A stretch of 40,810 bases of DNA from Hyphomicrobiales bacterium (GTDB taxonomy: Bacteria > Pseudomonadota > Alphaproteobacteria > Rhizobiales > Xanthobacteraceae): positions 154,392-195,201 of the forward strand of contig PLBP01000035.1 of NCBI GenBank assembly GCA_003135415.1. The letters are read 5' to 3'. Under the pieces are notes generated by a model. The model did no database searches. It saw only the letters and a list, made by a program, of their open reading frames with translations, and was not told the origin of the DNA. The position numbers and the translations under genes are program-made. Numbering within the stretch: position 1 is the first letter of the stretch; each line of letters begins with the position of its first letter. This document shows, piece after piece, positions 1 to 7,205 of the stretch.

Positions 1-2
1 GG

Positions 3-146
3 CCGGACGTGCGCTGGCTTCGCCCGCCGATGCCAATCAATTCGTTCGAGGTAATTGATGCGCTCCTTGAGCAACCCGAGACACTGATCCCGTGCGCGTC
101 ATCTTCGTCCTCATCGCTCTCGCCGTCGGCATTGTCAGCGGCCTAG
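3..146 (+). CDS. possible 3' end of an upstream gene (partial)
   Basis: The window opens inside an open frame (frame 3) that runs to TAG at 144-146. Its first 30 or so codons read like ordinary protein (PDVRWLRPPMP, then INSFEVIDALL), while the last part is serine/alanine-rich and overlaps the next gene by about 55 bases, which is unusually long. I cannot name the family. It may be the tail of a real gene or chance. Confidence 0.25.
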   Translation, partial: PDVRWLRPPMPINSFEVIDALLEQPETLIPCASSSSSSLSPSALSAA

Positions 147-667
147 GCCTGACCTGGCTCGCGTCCGCGCGCGGCAGCAATTTCGGCGCGGTGCAGATCG
201 GGGCGTGGACGGCCTGGCCGAAAAGCGGAACGGTTAACGCCGATCCTTATGCGCGCGCGACCTTCGCCCGCGCCGGCGAATTGCCGCTCGGGCTTGGAGA
301 CGGCATCGCCTTCGTCGCAACCGCCGACAATACCGGGTCGCCGCTCGACGGGCGCTGCGACATTCACATCGAGGGCCGCTTGCCGCTGGCGCGATTCTGG
401 ACGCTCACGGTTTACGATCCGCGCGGGCGGCTGATCGACAACGTCGCGGAGCGCTACGGCTATAACAGCGCCGAAGTCGTCTGGCGCTCGGACGCCACGA
501 TGGAAATCGTACTGGCGCCGCGCGCGCGCGGCGGCAATTGGATCCCGACGGCGGGACGCGAGCGCCTGGTCGCGATTCTCAGGCTCTACGATGCGCCGGT
601 CGGCTTTGGCAGCCGCTCCGGCGACAACGCGGATCTCCCCGCGATCCGGCAGGAGTTCTGCCCGTGA
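92..667 (+). CDS. DUF1214 domain-containing envelope protein
   Basis: 191-residue protein starting at GTG 92, with an N-terminal hydrophobic signal/anchor segment (about residues 3-25) and then a DUF1214 domain. The core FWTLTVYD.RG...DN motif near residues 100-116 is characteristic of that family. DUF1214 often occurs fused to DUF1254 in one long protein; here, as is common in Rhizobiales, the two domains are on separate short genes. The stop overlaps the next gene's GTG (GTGA at 664-667), so the two are probably translationally coupled. The biochemical role of the family is not established; the N-terminal segment suggests an envelope or periplasmic location. Confidence 0.85.
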   Translation: MRVIFVLIALAVGIVSGLGLTWLASARGSNFGAVQIGAWTAWPKSGTVNADPYARATFARAGELPLGLGDGIAFVATADNTGSPLDGRCDIHIEGRLPLARFWTLTVYDPRGRLIDNVAERYGYNSAEVVWRSDATMEIVLAPRARGGNWIPTAGRERLVAILRLYDAPVGFGSRSGDNADLPAIRQEFCP

Positions 668-1209
668 GGACTTACACCCTGCCCTTGATCGCCGGCCTCG
701 TGCTCGGCGGCCTCGTCCATATCGTCACGACCTTGACCATGCCGAGGGTGGCTTCCGAAGACGCCTTCGCGCGGCTCGCGAGGTTGGGGCCGCCGAACGT
801 CGTGCAGCTAATCCCCGAGTCGACGCCCACGCAGGCGATTTTGCCCAGGATGGACCCGGCGTTTTTGTCCGCGATCTGCGTCTACGATCTTTCATCGGCG
901 GCGCTCCGGGTGCGCGTTCCGACGACCCCCGATTACACCTCGATCTCGTTTTATACGCGCTATGGTCTTGCCTATTATGCGCTGAACGATCATGCCGCGG
1001 GCGCCCGCACGATCGAGCTCGATCTGATGACGGCGGCGCAGCGCGCGGCACTTCCCGAGGACGAAGAAATTACCGCGGCCGACCGGTTGATCGTCGAGTC
1101 GCCGACTTCCGAGGGAATGGTGATGATCCGCGTGCTCGTGCGGGAGCGCGGGCTGCGCGACGAAGTCCGTGCGCGGCTCGCCGAGGCCAGCTGCTCGCCG
1201 ACCAGCTAA
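664..1209 (+). CDS. DUF1254 domain-containing envelope protein
   Basis: 181-residue protein from GTG 664, sharing GTGA with the end of the DUF1214 gene. I prefer this start to upstream in-frame ones because it begins a clean N-terminal hydrophobic helix (LPLIAGLVLGGLVHIVTTL) and gives the usual 4-base coupling. The body matches DUF1254: the stretch around residues 70-100 has the CVYDLSSAALRV and SISFYTRYG motifs. Function is unknown; partnership with the preceding DUF1214 protein is inferred from coupling and from the fused form of these domains elsewhere. It ends 3 bases before the convergent frameshifted gene. Confidence 0.85.
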   Translation: MRTYTLPLIAGLVLGGLVHIVTTLTMPRVASEDAFARLARLGPPNVVQLIPESTPTQAILPRMDPAFLSAICVYDLSSAALRVRVPTTPDYTSISFYTRYGLAYYALNDHAAGARTIELDLMTAAQRAALPEDEEITAADRLIVESPTSEGMVMIRVLVRERGLRDEVRARLAEASCSPTS

Positions 1210-1212
1210 TGC

Positions 1213-1970
1213 TTATTTGGTGATCAATCCGCCCGCGGCGACCGGCACGGCAGGGGTCGTCATCCGCCGCAGCCGATCCTCCAGCACATAGAACGCGCGC
1301 TCGGCCTCGACGGCATTGGGTGAAGGCAGCTGCAACAAGAGGACTTCGAGCGCGTAGCGATAACTCGCGATGCGTTGGCGAAAACGATCGTAAACCCGGT
1401 CGATCAGCCCGCGGTTTTCGGCCATGCGCTCTCGCGCGAGCGCAAATTTTTCACCCGGCAGGCGGGAGACGAATTGGAAACTTTGCTGGCGAACCGCATC
1501 GGCTTCGAGCACGCGATTGGCCATCGAGAAAAACGGCGTGACGCGCAGGGCATCGGCACCGGCGTCGTCGATTAGCTGCGCGTATCGCGAGGCGCTCGAT
1601 CGATAGGGCTTGGCGATCAGGCATTCGGCGTAGCTCCGCACGTCGAAGGGCTGCGGCCCGACGATCCAGCGATTCCATAAATCGAAGAAGTCGGTGCCTG
1701 CGATGGTGAAGCGGGACGGGTCGCTTACTTCGGGAGGTTGGATGATCGCGTAAGCGAGATCGCGCAGCGTACGCTCGTCGTCGGTATAGGGCGATGCGGG
1801 GACACCCTGCCGGTGAGAGAATCGACCCCTTCCTTGAGCCAGGGCAGGAATTCTTCGACAAAAATACTTTCTTGCGGCCTGCCGAAATCACCCGCGGGCT
1901 GGGCTGCAAGCTCCATTTCGCAGCAAAGGACCGCGCAAACGAGGGCGGCGAGTTTCGCGGTTCTGAACAC
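1213..1970 (-). pseudogene. exported protein of unknown function, interrupted by a frameshift
   Basis: Two leftward frames together make one protein of about 252 residues. The N-terminal part starts at GTG 1970 with a signal-like hydrophobic stretch (LAALVCAVLCCEMELAA) and stays open to about 1800, reading EGVDSLTGRVSP. The C-terminal frame carries on as ASPYTDDERTLRDLAYAI through to the stop at 1213. Inserting a single base next to the GC/GGGG run at 1796-1801 joins them without a gap, so this is a one-base deletion, either real or a sequencing/assembly error. I do not recognise the family. The C-terminal half is rich in charged helices (FALARERMAENRGLIDRV). It is preceded 27 bases upstream by a small gene on the same strand. 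Confidence 0.65.
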
Positions 1971-1997
1971 GGGCCTTCGTCGCTTCTTTTTTTAAAG

Positions 1998-2213
1998 CTA
2001 GTTCCGCGGCGTGCGGCGGCGACGGCGGCTTGCCGCCGAACTCGGCTCGCCCGGAGACTGATTGTCCATCTCGGGCAGGACCGCATCGAGTTTGCCCTTG
2101 TTCCGTTCGATCCGCACCGCCGGCAAGATCAAGATCTTCGCCGGCTCGTCCGCGAACATCTCCACGGCCGCCGTTCGCGCCCGCTCGATGGGAAATCTGA
2201 GGACCAAGCCCAT
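1998..2213 (-). CDS. small conserved-looking protein (71 aa), unknown function
   Basis: Starts at ATG 2213 preceded by a good ribosome-binding sequence (GGAGAG about 7 bases upstream). The N-terminal two thirds read like a structured small protein (LRFPIERARTAAVEMFADE, then KILILPAVRIER), and the tail is low-complexity and basic (SAASRRRRRTPRN). Small proteins with an RFPIERAR-type opening are, to my memory, common in Bradyrhizobium relatives, but I know no function. It lies 27 bases upstream of the frameshifted gene and could be cotranscribed with it. No signal peptide or membrane segment. Confidence 0.55.
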   Translation of the reverse strand: MGLVLRFPIERARTAAVEMFADEPAKILILPAVRIERNKGKLDAVLPEMDNQSPGEPSSAASRRRRRTPRN

Positions 2214-2364
2214 GTTGCTCTCCGGCTCATCGGAGCCGTCAAATCGGCGGCCCCCGCCAATTAAGATTCCGCCAAGGTTAACAGTTTGCTAACGGCCAAT
2301 GACCGTTCACGGCCCCCAGGGCGGCGAGGGCCTGGGTTATCCCGCGCGCCGGCAGGGTGAGCGA

Positions 2365-2706
2365 TCAAATCAGGTCGAGAAAATCGCGGCCTTGCCGGTC
2401 TTCGACCTCGACCAGCCACAGATCCGAATCGAATTCCATCTCGCGCAGGATGCGCGCTTCCACGTCCTGATCCCTGACAAATCCGCCCTTGAGGCTAGAA
2501 ACGAAACGGCGCTCGGCCGGATGCGCTTCGTCGAACGAAGCCTGCGGCGCCGGCGCGAACAAAGCCGCCGTGCCATCGAGGCGAGAGATCTTGACGAAGA
2601 TGGCACCCGCTTCTTCGGCGCCGCGGCGGCGAACCACGGCGGGCGCGCCTTCGACGTAGCAACGCCGCACATAGGCCGCCACCCAGATCGCGCTCTTCAA
2701 ACGCAC
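2365..2706 (-). CDS. DUF1491 family protein
   Basis: 113-residue protein with the typical DUF1491 opening MRLKSAIWVAAYVRRC and the following AVVRRRGAEEAGAIFVKI segment; length matches the family. The family is widespread in Alphaproteobacteria and has no established function. It has no signal peptide, so it is presumably cytoplasmic. It is the last gene of a leftward unit, starting 19 bases after the stop of the peptidoglycan-binding protein, so it is probably cotranscribed with that gene and the kinase. Confidence 0.9.
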   Translation of the reverse strand: MRLKSAIWVAAYVRRCYVEGAPAVVRRRGAEEAGAIFVKISRLDGTAALFAPAPQASFDEAHPAERRFVSSLKGGFVRDQDVEARILREMEFDSDLWLVEVEDRQGRDFLDLI

Positions 2707-2725
2707 GGGTGGCTCGCCCCGGCGC

Positions 2726-3481
2726 TCAATCGAGGCTGCCGCCGCTGAATGCCGCGAGTTCTCGCATCAAACGCTCGGAAATTTCGCCGGTTGCCGGCAT
2801 CTTGTGGTCCCGCTCAAACCGCTCGATCGCCTCGTGCGTTTCCTTATCCGCCGTCCCGCTGACGTGGATCGAACCATAGCCGAAGCGGGCGAGCAATCGC
2901 TGCGCGGAAAGGATCTGCGGATTTCCCGCAACGGATTTCGAGGGCTGAACCGAGCCGGTGATGTCGGATTTGTTGCCGGCGTTGCGAATTTGCGCGAGCA
3001 ACGTTTCGCTCGCCTCGCCCGTCACACGAAGCCGCTGCGTAATCTCGAAATCGCGAATGGCCTGGCTGATCCGCGGACTCGCGGCGCCGTCAACGGCGCC
3101 GTCATAATAGCCCCGGCTTGCCAACTCCTGCTGCACATCGCGCAAGAGATCGGTTCGGGAGCGCACGTTTCCGGGCTCGGGACGCGGTTGCGGAAGCGGA
3201 GCAGCGGCCGGAAGAGGCGGCGATTTCTGCGTCGCCGGCAGTGAAATGCGCGCGGCGTTCGACGCTTTTTGCAGTCCGAGTGCATTCACGAAAACTAAAA
3301 GGATGGCGGCAATCGCGACGGAGACGGCGAGGAAATCGACCGCTCCACGCGCGCTGAAACGCGTCAACAAGGCCGCCCGCGCCGGCTTTCTTTTGCGCCG
3401 CGGCGTTTTGAAAAGATCGTCCAGATTCGGCTCCTGTCGCGGCGCCAAGGAATTTCGATGATTTCGAACTGGGTTACGCAC
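2726..3481 (-). CDS. membrane-anchored protein with two peptidoglycan-binding domains
   Basis: 251 residues from GTG 3481. Basic cytoplasmic N-terminus (residues 1-46), one transmembrane helix at about 48-70, a proline-rich linker at about 85-105, then two PG_binding_1-type repeats at about 107-165 (LLRDVQQELASRGYYDGAVDG) and 187-245 (SAQRLLARFGYG). The layout predicts a bitopic inner-membrane protein with its C-terminus binding peptidoglycan in the periplasm. No catalytic domain is present, so a structural or scaffold role is likelier than hydrolysis. The GTG lies within the last 8 bases of the upstream histidine kinase gene, so the two are translationally coupled, which suggests a link between the kinase and the cell wall. 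Confidence 0.85.
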   Translation of the reverse strand: MRNPVRNHRNSLAPRQEPNLDDLFKTPRRKRKPARAALLTRFSARGAVDFLAVSVAIAAILLVFVNALGLQKASNAARISLPATQKSPPLPAAAPLPQPRPEPGNVRSRTDLLRDVQQELASRGYYDGAVDGAASPRISQAIRDFEITQRLRVTGEASETLLAQIRNAGNKSDITGSVQPSKSVAGNPQILSAQRLLARFGYGSIHVSGTADKETHEAIERFERDHKMPATGEISERLMRELAAFSGGSLD

Positions 3482-5282
3482 GGCGTCTCACCTTCTCTTC
3501 GGACTCGTTGACAATGGTGGGCTTGGCAGGATCGCCGATCACGGCGTGACGGCCGGCGCCATCGTGCCGGCAAACCAGCGGCAGGCGCATGGTGACTTTG
3601 GTACCGTCGCCCAGGCGGCTCGCGATATCGATGCGTCCGCCGTGCAACTCAATCAACCCTTTGACGACCGACAGACCCAGTCCACTTCCTTCGTAAGGCC
3701 GATCGTACGAGGCATGCGCTTGAAAGAACGGATTGCCGATCTGCTTGAGGTCGCCTTCGGCGATACCGATTCCGCTATCGGTGACGCTTAGCACGAATTC
3801 GTCGCGCTCGACGCGGCCGCCGATGACGACGCGGCCATCCTGGCCGCTGAACTTGATTGAGTTCGAGACGAGATTGAGCACGATCTGCCGCACCGCCCGC
3901 TCGTCCGCGACGATTTCCGGCAGGGCCGCGGAGAGTTCGACCAAGAGGCGAATGCCTTTTTGCTTGGCATCGAGCGTCATGATCTCGACGCAGGCTTCGA
4001 TCAGTGCCGCGATCGAAAAAGCTTTTGGCCGGACCATGAATTGGCCGGACTCGATCCGCGATACATCCAGGATGCTATTAACGACGGCGAGGAGATGCTC
4101 GCCGCTGTCGCGGATCAATCTCGCATAATTGCTTTGATACTCCGCGTTGACCGAGCCCACCGGCGTGCTCGCCAAGATCTCGGAGAAGCCGATGATTGCG
4201 TTGAGGGGCGTGCGCAATTCGTGGCTGACGGTGGCGAGAAAGCGGTACTTGGCGTCGTTCGCTTGTCCCGCCTGCAGGCGTGCTTCCCCGAGCGCGAGCT
4301 CAGCGGTTTTGCGGCTCGAGATATCCTTCGTCACGGCAACAACGGTATTTGGCTTCTCGGAATCGTCCGGATGGCAACGCGTTTCGGCCCAGATGAATGA
4401 CGACTCCGCCGGCAACCGTTGATCGGCCTCTGCGGGCTCGCGGCGCAGACGGTACTCGATCAGGACGGCCTTTTTCTTGATCGCCGACTCGCTGATTGCC
4501 GTCAGAAAAGCCGGCTGATCGGCCACATGCACCCGGTCGAACAACCCATGTCCCATGAGCCGAAAAGCGGGTGTTCCCAACAATTTTTCGGCCGCAGGCG
4601 AGGCGAATGTCACCGCGCCGTTGCGGCCATGGCCGGTGATCAACTCGCCGGTATTTTGCGCGATCGTGCGGTAACGCGCTTCGCTTGCTTGGCTGAGGCG
4701 CGTTTCGCTGTCGGCGATTGCCCGCGCACCGAATGCGACGAAAACTAGATACGCGGCGACGACGAGCCCGCCGGTGAGGCCTAGCGAAGCGGGGTCGAGG
4801 GCCACGCTCGGATAAGCCGGTAGCAACCAAAATGCTGCAAATGCCCACAGCGCGCCGAAGGCGGCGAAGGCGCTCGCGCCCGCGGCCATGGCGGCGGGTC
4901 GCGCACAGAATAAAATCGCTTCGATGGGCGCGAGCGCCGCCCACAACGCGAAGGAGCCGGTACCGGTCATTCCCGCAAAGAGCCCGAGCGGCGCGGCGAG
5001 GGTCACCGCCGACAAAACATGCGCCCGCTCAAATGCTCCCGTGCGCGAAACGTAAAGCGCGACAAAGAGGGGGAGCAAAAACCAGCAATAGGCAATGGCC
5101 TCGAGCATCGACGGCACGCCGCGCGCAGCGAGATAGACCGGCAACGCCGCGAACGCCATCAGCCCGGCCGAGAGGCGCGTCGCGATGAAGAAAAAATGGC
5201 GCGCGAACGCGCCCGGCTCCGTGCGCACCGACGGATGAACGAGCGCCTCCACATAGACGCGAAGCGATTTCAGGAAACCCAT
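3474..5282 (-). CDS. PAS-domain sensor histidine kinase with multi-pass membrane N-terminus (DivJ/PleC-like)
   Basis: 602 residues from ATG 5282; a TTG three codons upstream is possible but weaker. Residues about 30-190 form about six membrane helices, then a PAS domain (about 200-322), an HisKA dimerisation domain with phosphoacceptor His about 354 in VSHELRTPLN, and a HATPase_c domain with N box (LNLVSNSIKF), G1 box (DSGIGI) and G2 box (GSGLGL). There is no receiver domain, so it must signal to a separate response regulator; none is adjacent. Membrane region plus PAS plus kinase resembles the DivJ/PleC cell-cycle kinases of Alphaproteobacteria, but this subfamily call is a guess. Its stop overlaps the start of the peptidoglycan-binding gene. 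Confidence 0.9.
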   Translation of the reverse strand: MGFLKSLRVYVEALVHPSVRTEPGAFARHFFFIATRLSAGLMAFAALPVYLAARGVPSMLEAIAYCWFLLPLFVALYVSRTGAFERAHVLSAVTLAAPLGLFAGMTGTGSFALWAALAPIEAILFCARPAAMAAGASAFAAFGALWAFAAFWLLPAYPSVALDPASLGLTGGLVVAAYLVFVAFGARAIADSETRLSQASEARYRTIAQNTGELITGHGRNGAVTFASPAAEKLLGTPAFRLMGHGLFDRVHVADQPAFLTAISESAIKKKAVLIEYRLRREPAEADQRLPAESSFIWAETRCHPDDSEKPNTVVAVTKDISSRKTAELALGEARLQAGQANDAKYRFLATVSHELRTPLNAIIGFSEILASTPVGSVNAEYQSNYARLIRDSGEHLLAVVNSILDVSRIESGQFMVRPKAFSIAALIEACVEIMTLDAKQKGIRLLVELSAALPEIVADERAVRQIVLNLVSNSIKFSGQDGRVVIGGRVERDEFVLSVTDSGIGIAEGDLKQIGNPFFQAHASYDRPYEGSGLGLSVVKGLIELHGGRIDIASRLGDGTKVTMRLPLVCRHDGAGRHAVIGDPAKPTIVNESEEKVRRRA

Positions 5283-5690
5283 TGTATGCAATTGAACCGC
5301 GGCGTTGTCCGTTGGCTCGCCGCCCCCTCACCTGTGGGCCGATCGTGGCAAATGTCGCTTAAACGAAGCCTAAGTAAGCGGCCTTTGCCGCGCCCGAACC
5401 GCCCCTTTGCAGGCGTCCTTGACCTGCTGCGCTGGGAACCGGCGCTTATGGTGAACAATTCCTTTCCCAAACGGCCTTCGACCGGACAAAGACGGACTCC
5501 TCCGATCTCGAATTCAATGCGGAGGCGAAGTCGATTGTTGAAAGAGATCGAAAACCAATCGTTCAAATTTTAGGATAATTCGCGCCGAATTCGTCGCTAA
5601 AGCCGAACGCTTCCTTCAATGGGGATGGTCTAGCCTGCACCCTGAACGCGGTAACTGATAAGCCGCGTCGGAAGGTTGAAGGCAGGCGTT
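5283..5690. other. 408-bp intergenic region, divergent
   Basis: Lies between the divergent kinase and DUF5330 genes, so it should hold promoters for both. I found no convincing gene in any frame. The stretch 5530-5590 is AT-rich and contains GATAAT at 5574-5579, a possible -10 element for the rightward gene, but no -35 at normal spacing, so no promoter is called. Confidence 0.4.
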
Positions 5691-6113
5691 ATGTTCTTCT
5701 TGTTGCGCGTCGCGTTCTGGCTTTCGGTCGTCGTGATCTTCTTGCCGTCGGCTCCGGCGAGCAAGAACGATCCCGACCGGCCGCAAGTCGGAGCGGTGGA
5801 AGCTCTCGGCGCCGCGCAAGCGGCGGTCGAAGACGCGCGTGGATTCTGCAGCCGCCGCCCCGATGCCTGCGTGACCGGCTCGCAAGCGTTTTATACTTTC
5901 GGCCAGAAGGCCCAGAACGGCGCCCGAATTCTCTACGAGTTTCTTTCCGACCGCTTTGCGGATGCGCCGGCGGCAACAGCACGCAAGGACCGGGAAGAAA
6001 CCGGCTCGATCGCGCGCCCCGGCCGTCACACGCTAACGGCCGAAGATGCGTTGCCCGGCTGGCACGGTCCCGAGCCGCGGCCCGTTCCCCTGCCGCCCCG
6101 CCGTCCATCCTAA
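5691..6113 (+). CDS. DUF5330 domain-containing protein
   Basis: 140 residues from ATG 5691. A TTG five codons upstream is also in frame, but the ATG begins directly at a hydrophobic signal/anchor helix (FFLLRVAFWLSVVVIFLP). The following region (SKNDPDRPQVGAVEALGAAQAAVEDARGF is its opening part) and the two cysteines in CSRRPDAC match the DUF5330 family of Rhizobiales. The C-terminus is proline-rich (RPVPLPPRRPS). Function unknown; probably anchored in the inner membrane facing the periplasm. It stands alone between a divergent region and sufE. Confidence 0.75.
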   Translation: MFFLLRVAFWLSVVVIFLPSAPASKNDPDRPQVGAVEALGAAQAAVEDARGFCSRRPDACVTGSQAFYTFGQKAQNGARILYEFLSDRFADAPAATARKDREETGSIARPGRHTLTAEDALPGWHGPEPRPVPLPPRRPS

Positions 6114-6214
6114 CAGCCCGAATCGTTCGGCAATCAGCGTTCCCGCCGAGACCATTGCGCCGGCTACCGCTTCGTTCTTATATCTTTCGATAGATAGTGC
6201 CGAGCGGGCGAAGT

Positions 6215-6646
6215 ATGAAAATCGACCAGATTTTGGACGACTTCGAAGTTCTCGACAGCTGGGATGACCGGTATCGCTATATTATCGAGCTCGGCCGCAA
6301 GCTCGCGCCGTTGCCAGATGCAGCGCGAAGCGAAGCGAACAAGGTGCAGGGTTGCGCCAGCCAAGTCTGGTTCGTGAGCAAGGCGAGTCCTGCGAAGAAC
6401 GGCGGCGGCCCCGTGCTTGAATTCCTCGGCGATAGCGATGCCCATATCGTGAAGGGGCTGATCGCGATTCTCTTTTCGCTCTATTCCGGCCAGGCGGCGA
6501 AGAAAATTCTCGATACCGACGCGGTCGCCCTTTTCGAGAAGCTGGGCTTGCGCGAGCATCTCACCCCGCAACGCTCGAACGGATTTCGCTCGATGGTCGA
6601 CCGGATCAAGACCGATGCCCAAGCCGCGCTCGCGCGGGCGGCCTGA
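6215..6646 (+). CDS. sufE: SufE family cysteine desulfurase sulfur acceptor
   Basis: SufE takes persulfide sulfur from the cysteine desulfurase SufS and passes it to the SufBCD scaffold for Fe-S cluster assembly in the cytoplasm. This 143-residue protein has the family's catalytic cysteine in KVQGCASQVW (Cys47) and the typical N-terminal LDDFEVLDSWDDRYRYI helix. ATG 6215 is chosen because it starts exactly at MKIDQI; a GTG 18 bases upstream is in frame but adds nothing typical. No suf operon partners are nearby, which is common for stand-alone sufE in alphaproteobacteria. It is followed after about 130 bases by msrB. Confidence 0.93.
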   Translation: MKIDQILDDFEVLDSWDDRYRYIIELGRKLAPLPDAARSEANKVQGCASQVWFVSKASPAKNGGGPVLEFLGDSDAHIVKGLIAILFSLYSGQAAKKILDTDAVALFEKLGLREHLTPQRSNGFRSMVDRIKTDAQAALARAA

Positions 6647-6762
6647 CCTCACGCGGCATTGACAGCGGTGAGGCGTGTGCCCGTGCTCGCGCGCTTGTGT
6701 AGAGCGCGCATCTTGCGGCATGTCTTCTGTTTGCTTAAATAAAACGCGCAAAAAAATCCAAC

Positions 6763-6770
6763 GGAGGGAG
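6763..6770 (+). promoter_or_regulatory. strong ribosome-binding site of msrB
   Basis: GGAGGGAG sits 3 bases before ATG 6774, a Shine-Dalgarno sequence that decides this start over upstream in-frame codons. Confidence 0.7.
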
Positions 6771-6773
6771 CGA

Positions 6774-7205
6774 ATGGCCGACACTTCCACTTCCCGCCCT
6801 AAAGTCGCGAAGACCGATGCCGAGTGGCGCGCGGAGCTTACCCCCGAGCAATATCACGTCACGCGTGAGCATGGCACCGAGCGCCCGTTTACTGGCCCGT
6901 ATCTCAACGAAAAGCGCAAAGGCATGTATGTCTGCGTGAGCTGCGGAAATCCCCTCTTCACTTCCGACACGAAATACGATTCCGGCAGCGGCTGGCCGAG
7001 CTTTTATGCCCCGGCCTCGAAGGGCGCCGTTTCCGAGCACGAGGATGGCTCGATGTTCATGCGCCGGACCGAGGTGCGCTGCTCGGCCTGCGAGGCCCAT
7101 CTCGGCCATGTCTTTGACGATGGGCCGAATCCGACGGGACAGCGCTACTGCATGAACGGATGCGCGCTCAAGCTCACGCCCAAAGAGGAAAAGGATGGCG
7201 CGTAA
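6774..7205 (+). CDS. msrB: peptide-methionine (R)-S-oxide reductase MsrB
   Basis: MsrB reduces methionine-R-sulfoxide in oxidised proteins, using thioredoxin. The 143-residue protein has both zinc-binding pairs (Cys54/Cys57 in VCVSCG and Cys103/Cys106 in [10 protein letters not shown]), the [10 protein letters not shown] substrate loop, and the catalytic Cys126 in RYCMN. A further cysteine, Cys130, follows closely where most MsrBs have Ser-Ala; it may be a local recycling cysteine. Start at ATG 6774 is supported by the adjacent ribosome-binding site. Its last 11 bases overlap the oligopeptidase B gene, so the two are probably one transcript with a shared theme of handling damaged protein or peptides (inference). 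Confidence 0.96.
   Translation: MADTSTSRPKVAKTDAEWRAELTPEQYHVTREHGTERPFTGPYLNEKRKGMYVCVSCGNPLFTSDTKYDSGSGWPSFYAPASKGAVSEHEDGSMFMRRTEVRCSACEAHLGHVFDDGPNPTGQRYCMNGCALKLTPKEEKDGA

Noticed and set aside
5538-5579. TTGAAA and GATAAT as a promoter upstream of the DUF5330 gene
   Set aside because: Spacing is 30 bases, much too long for a sigma-70 promoter.
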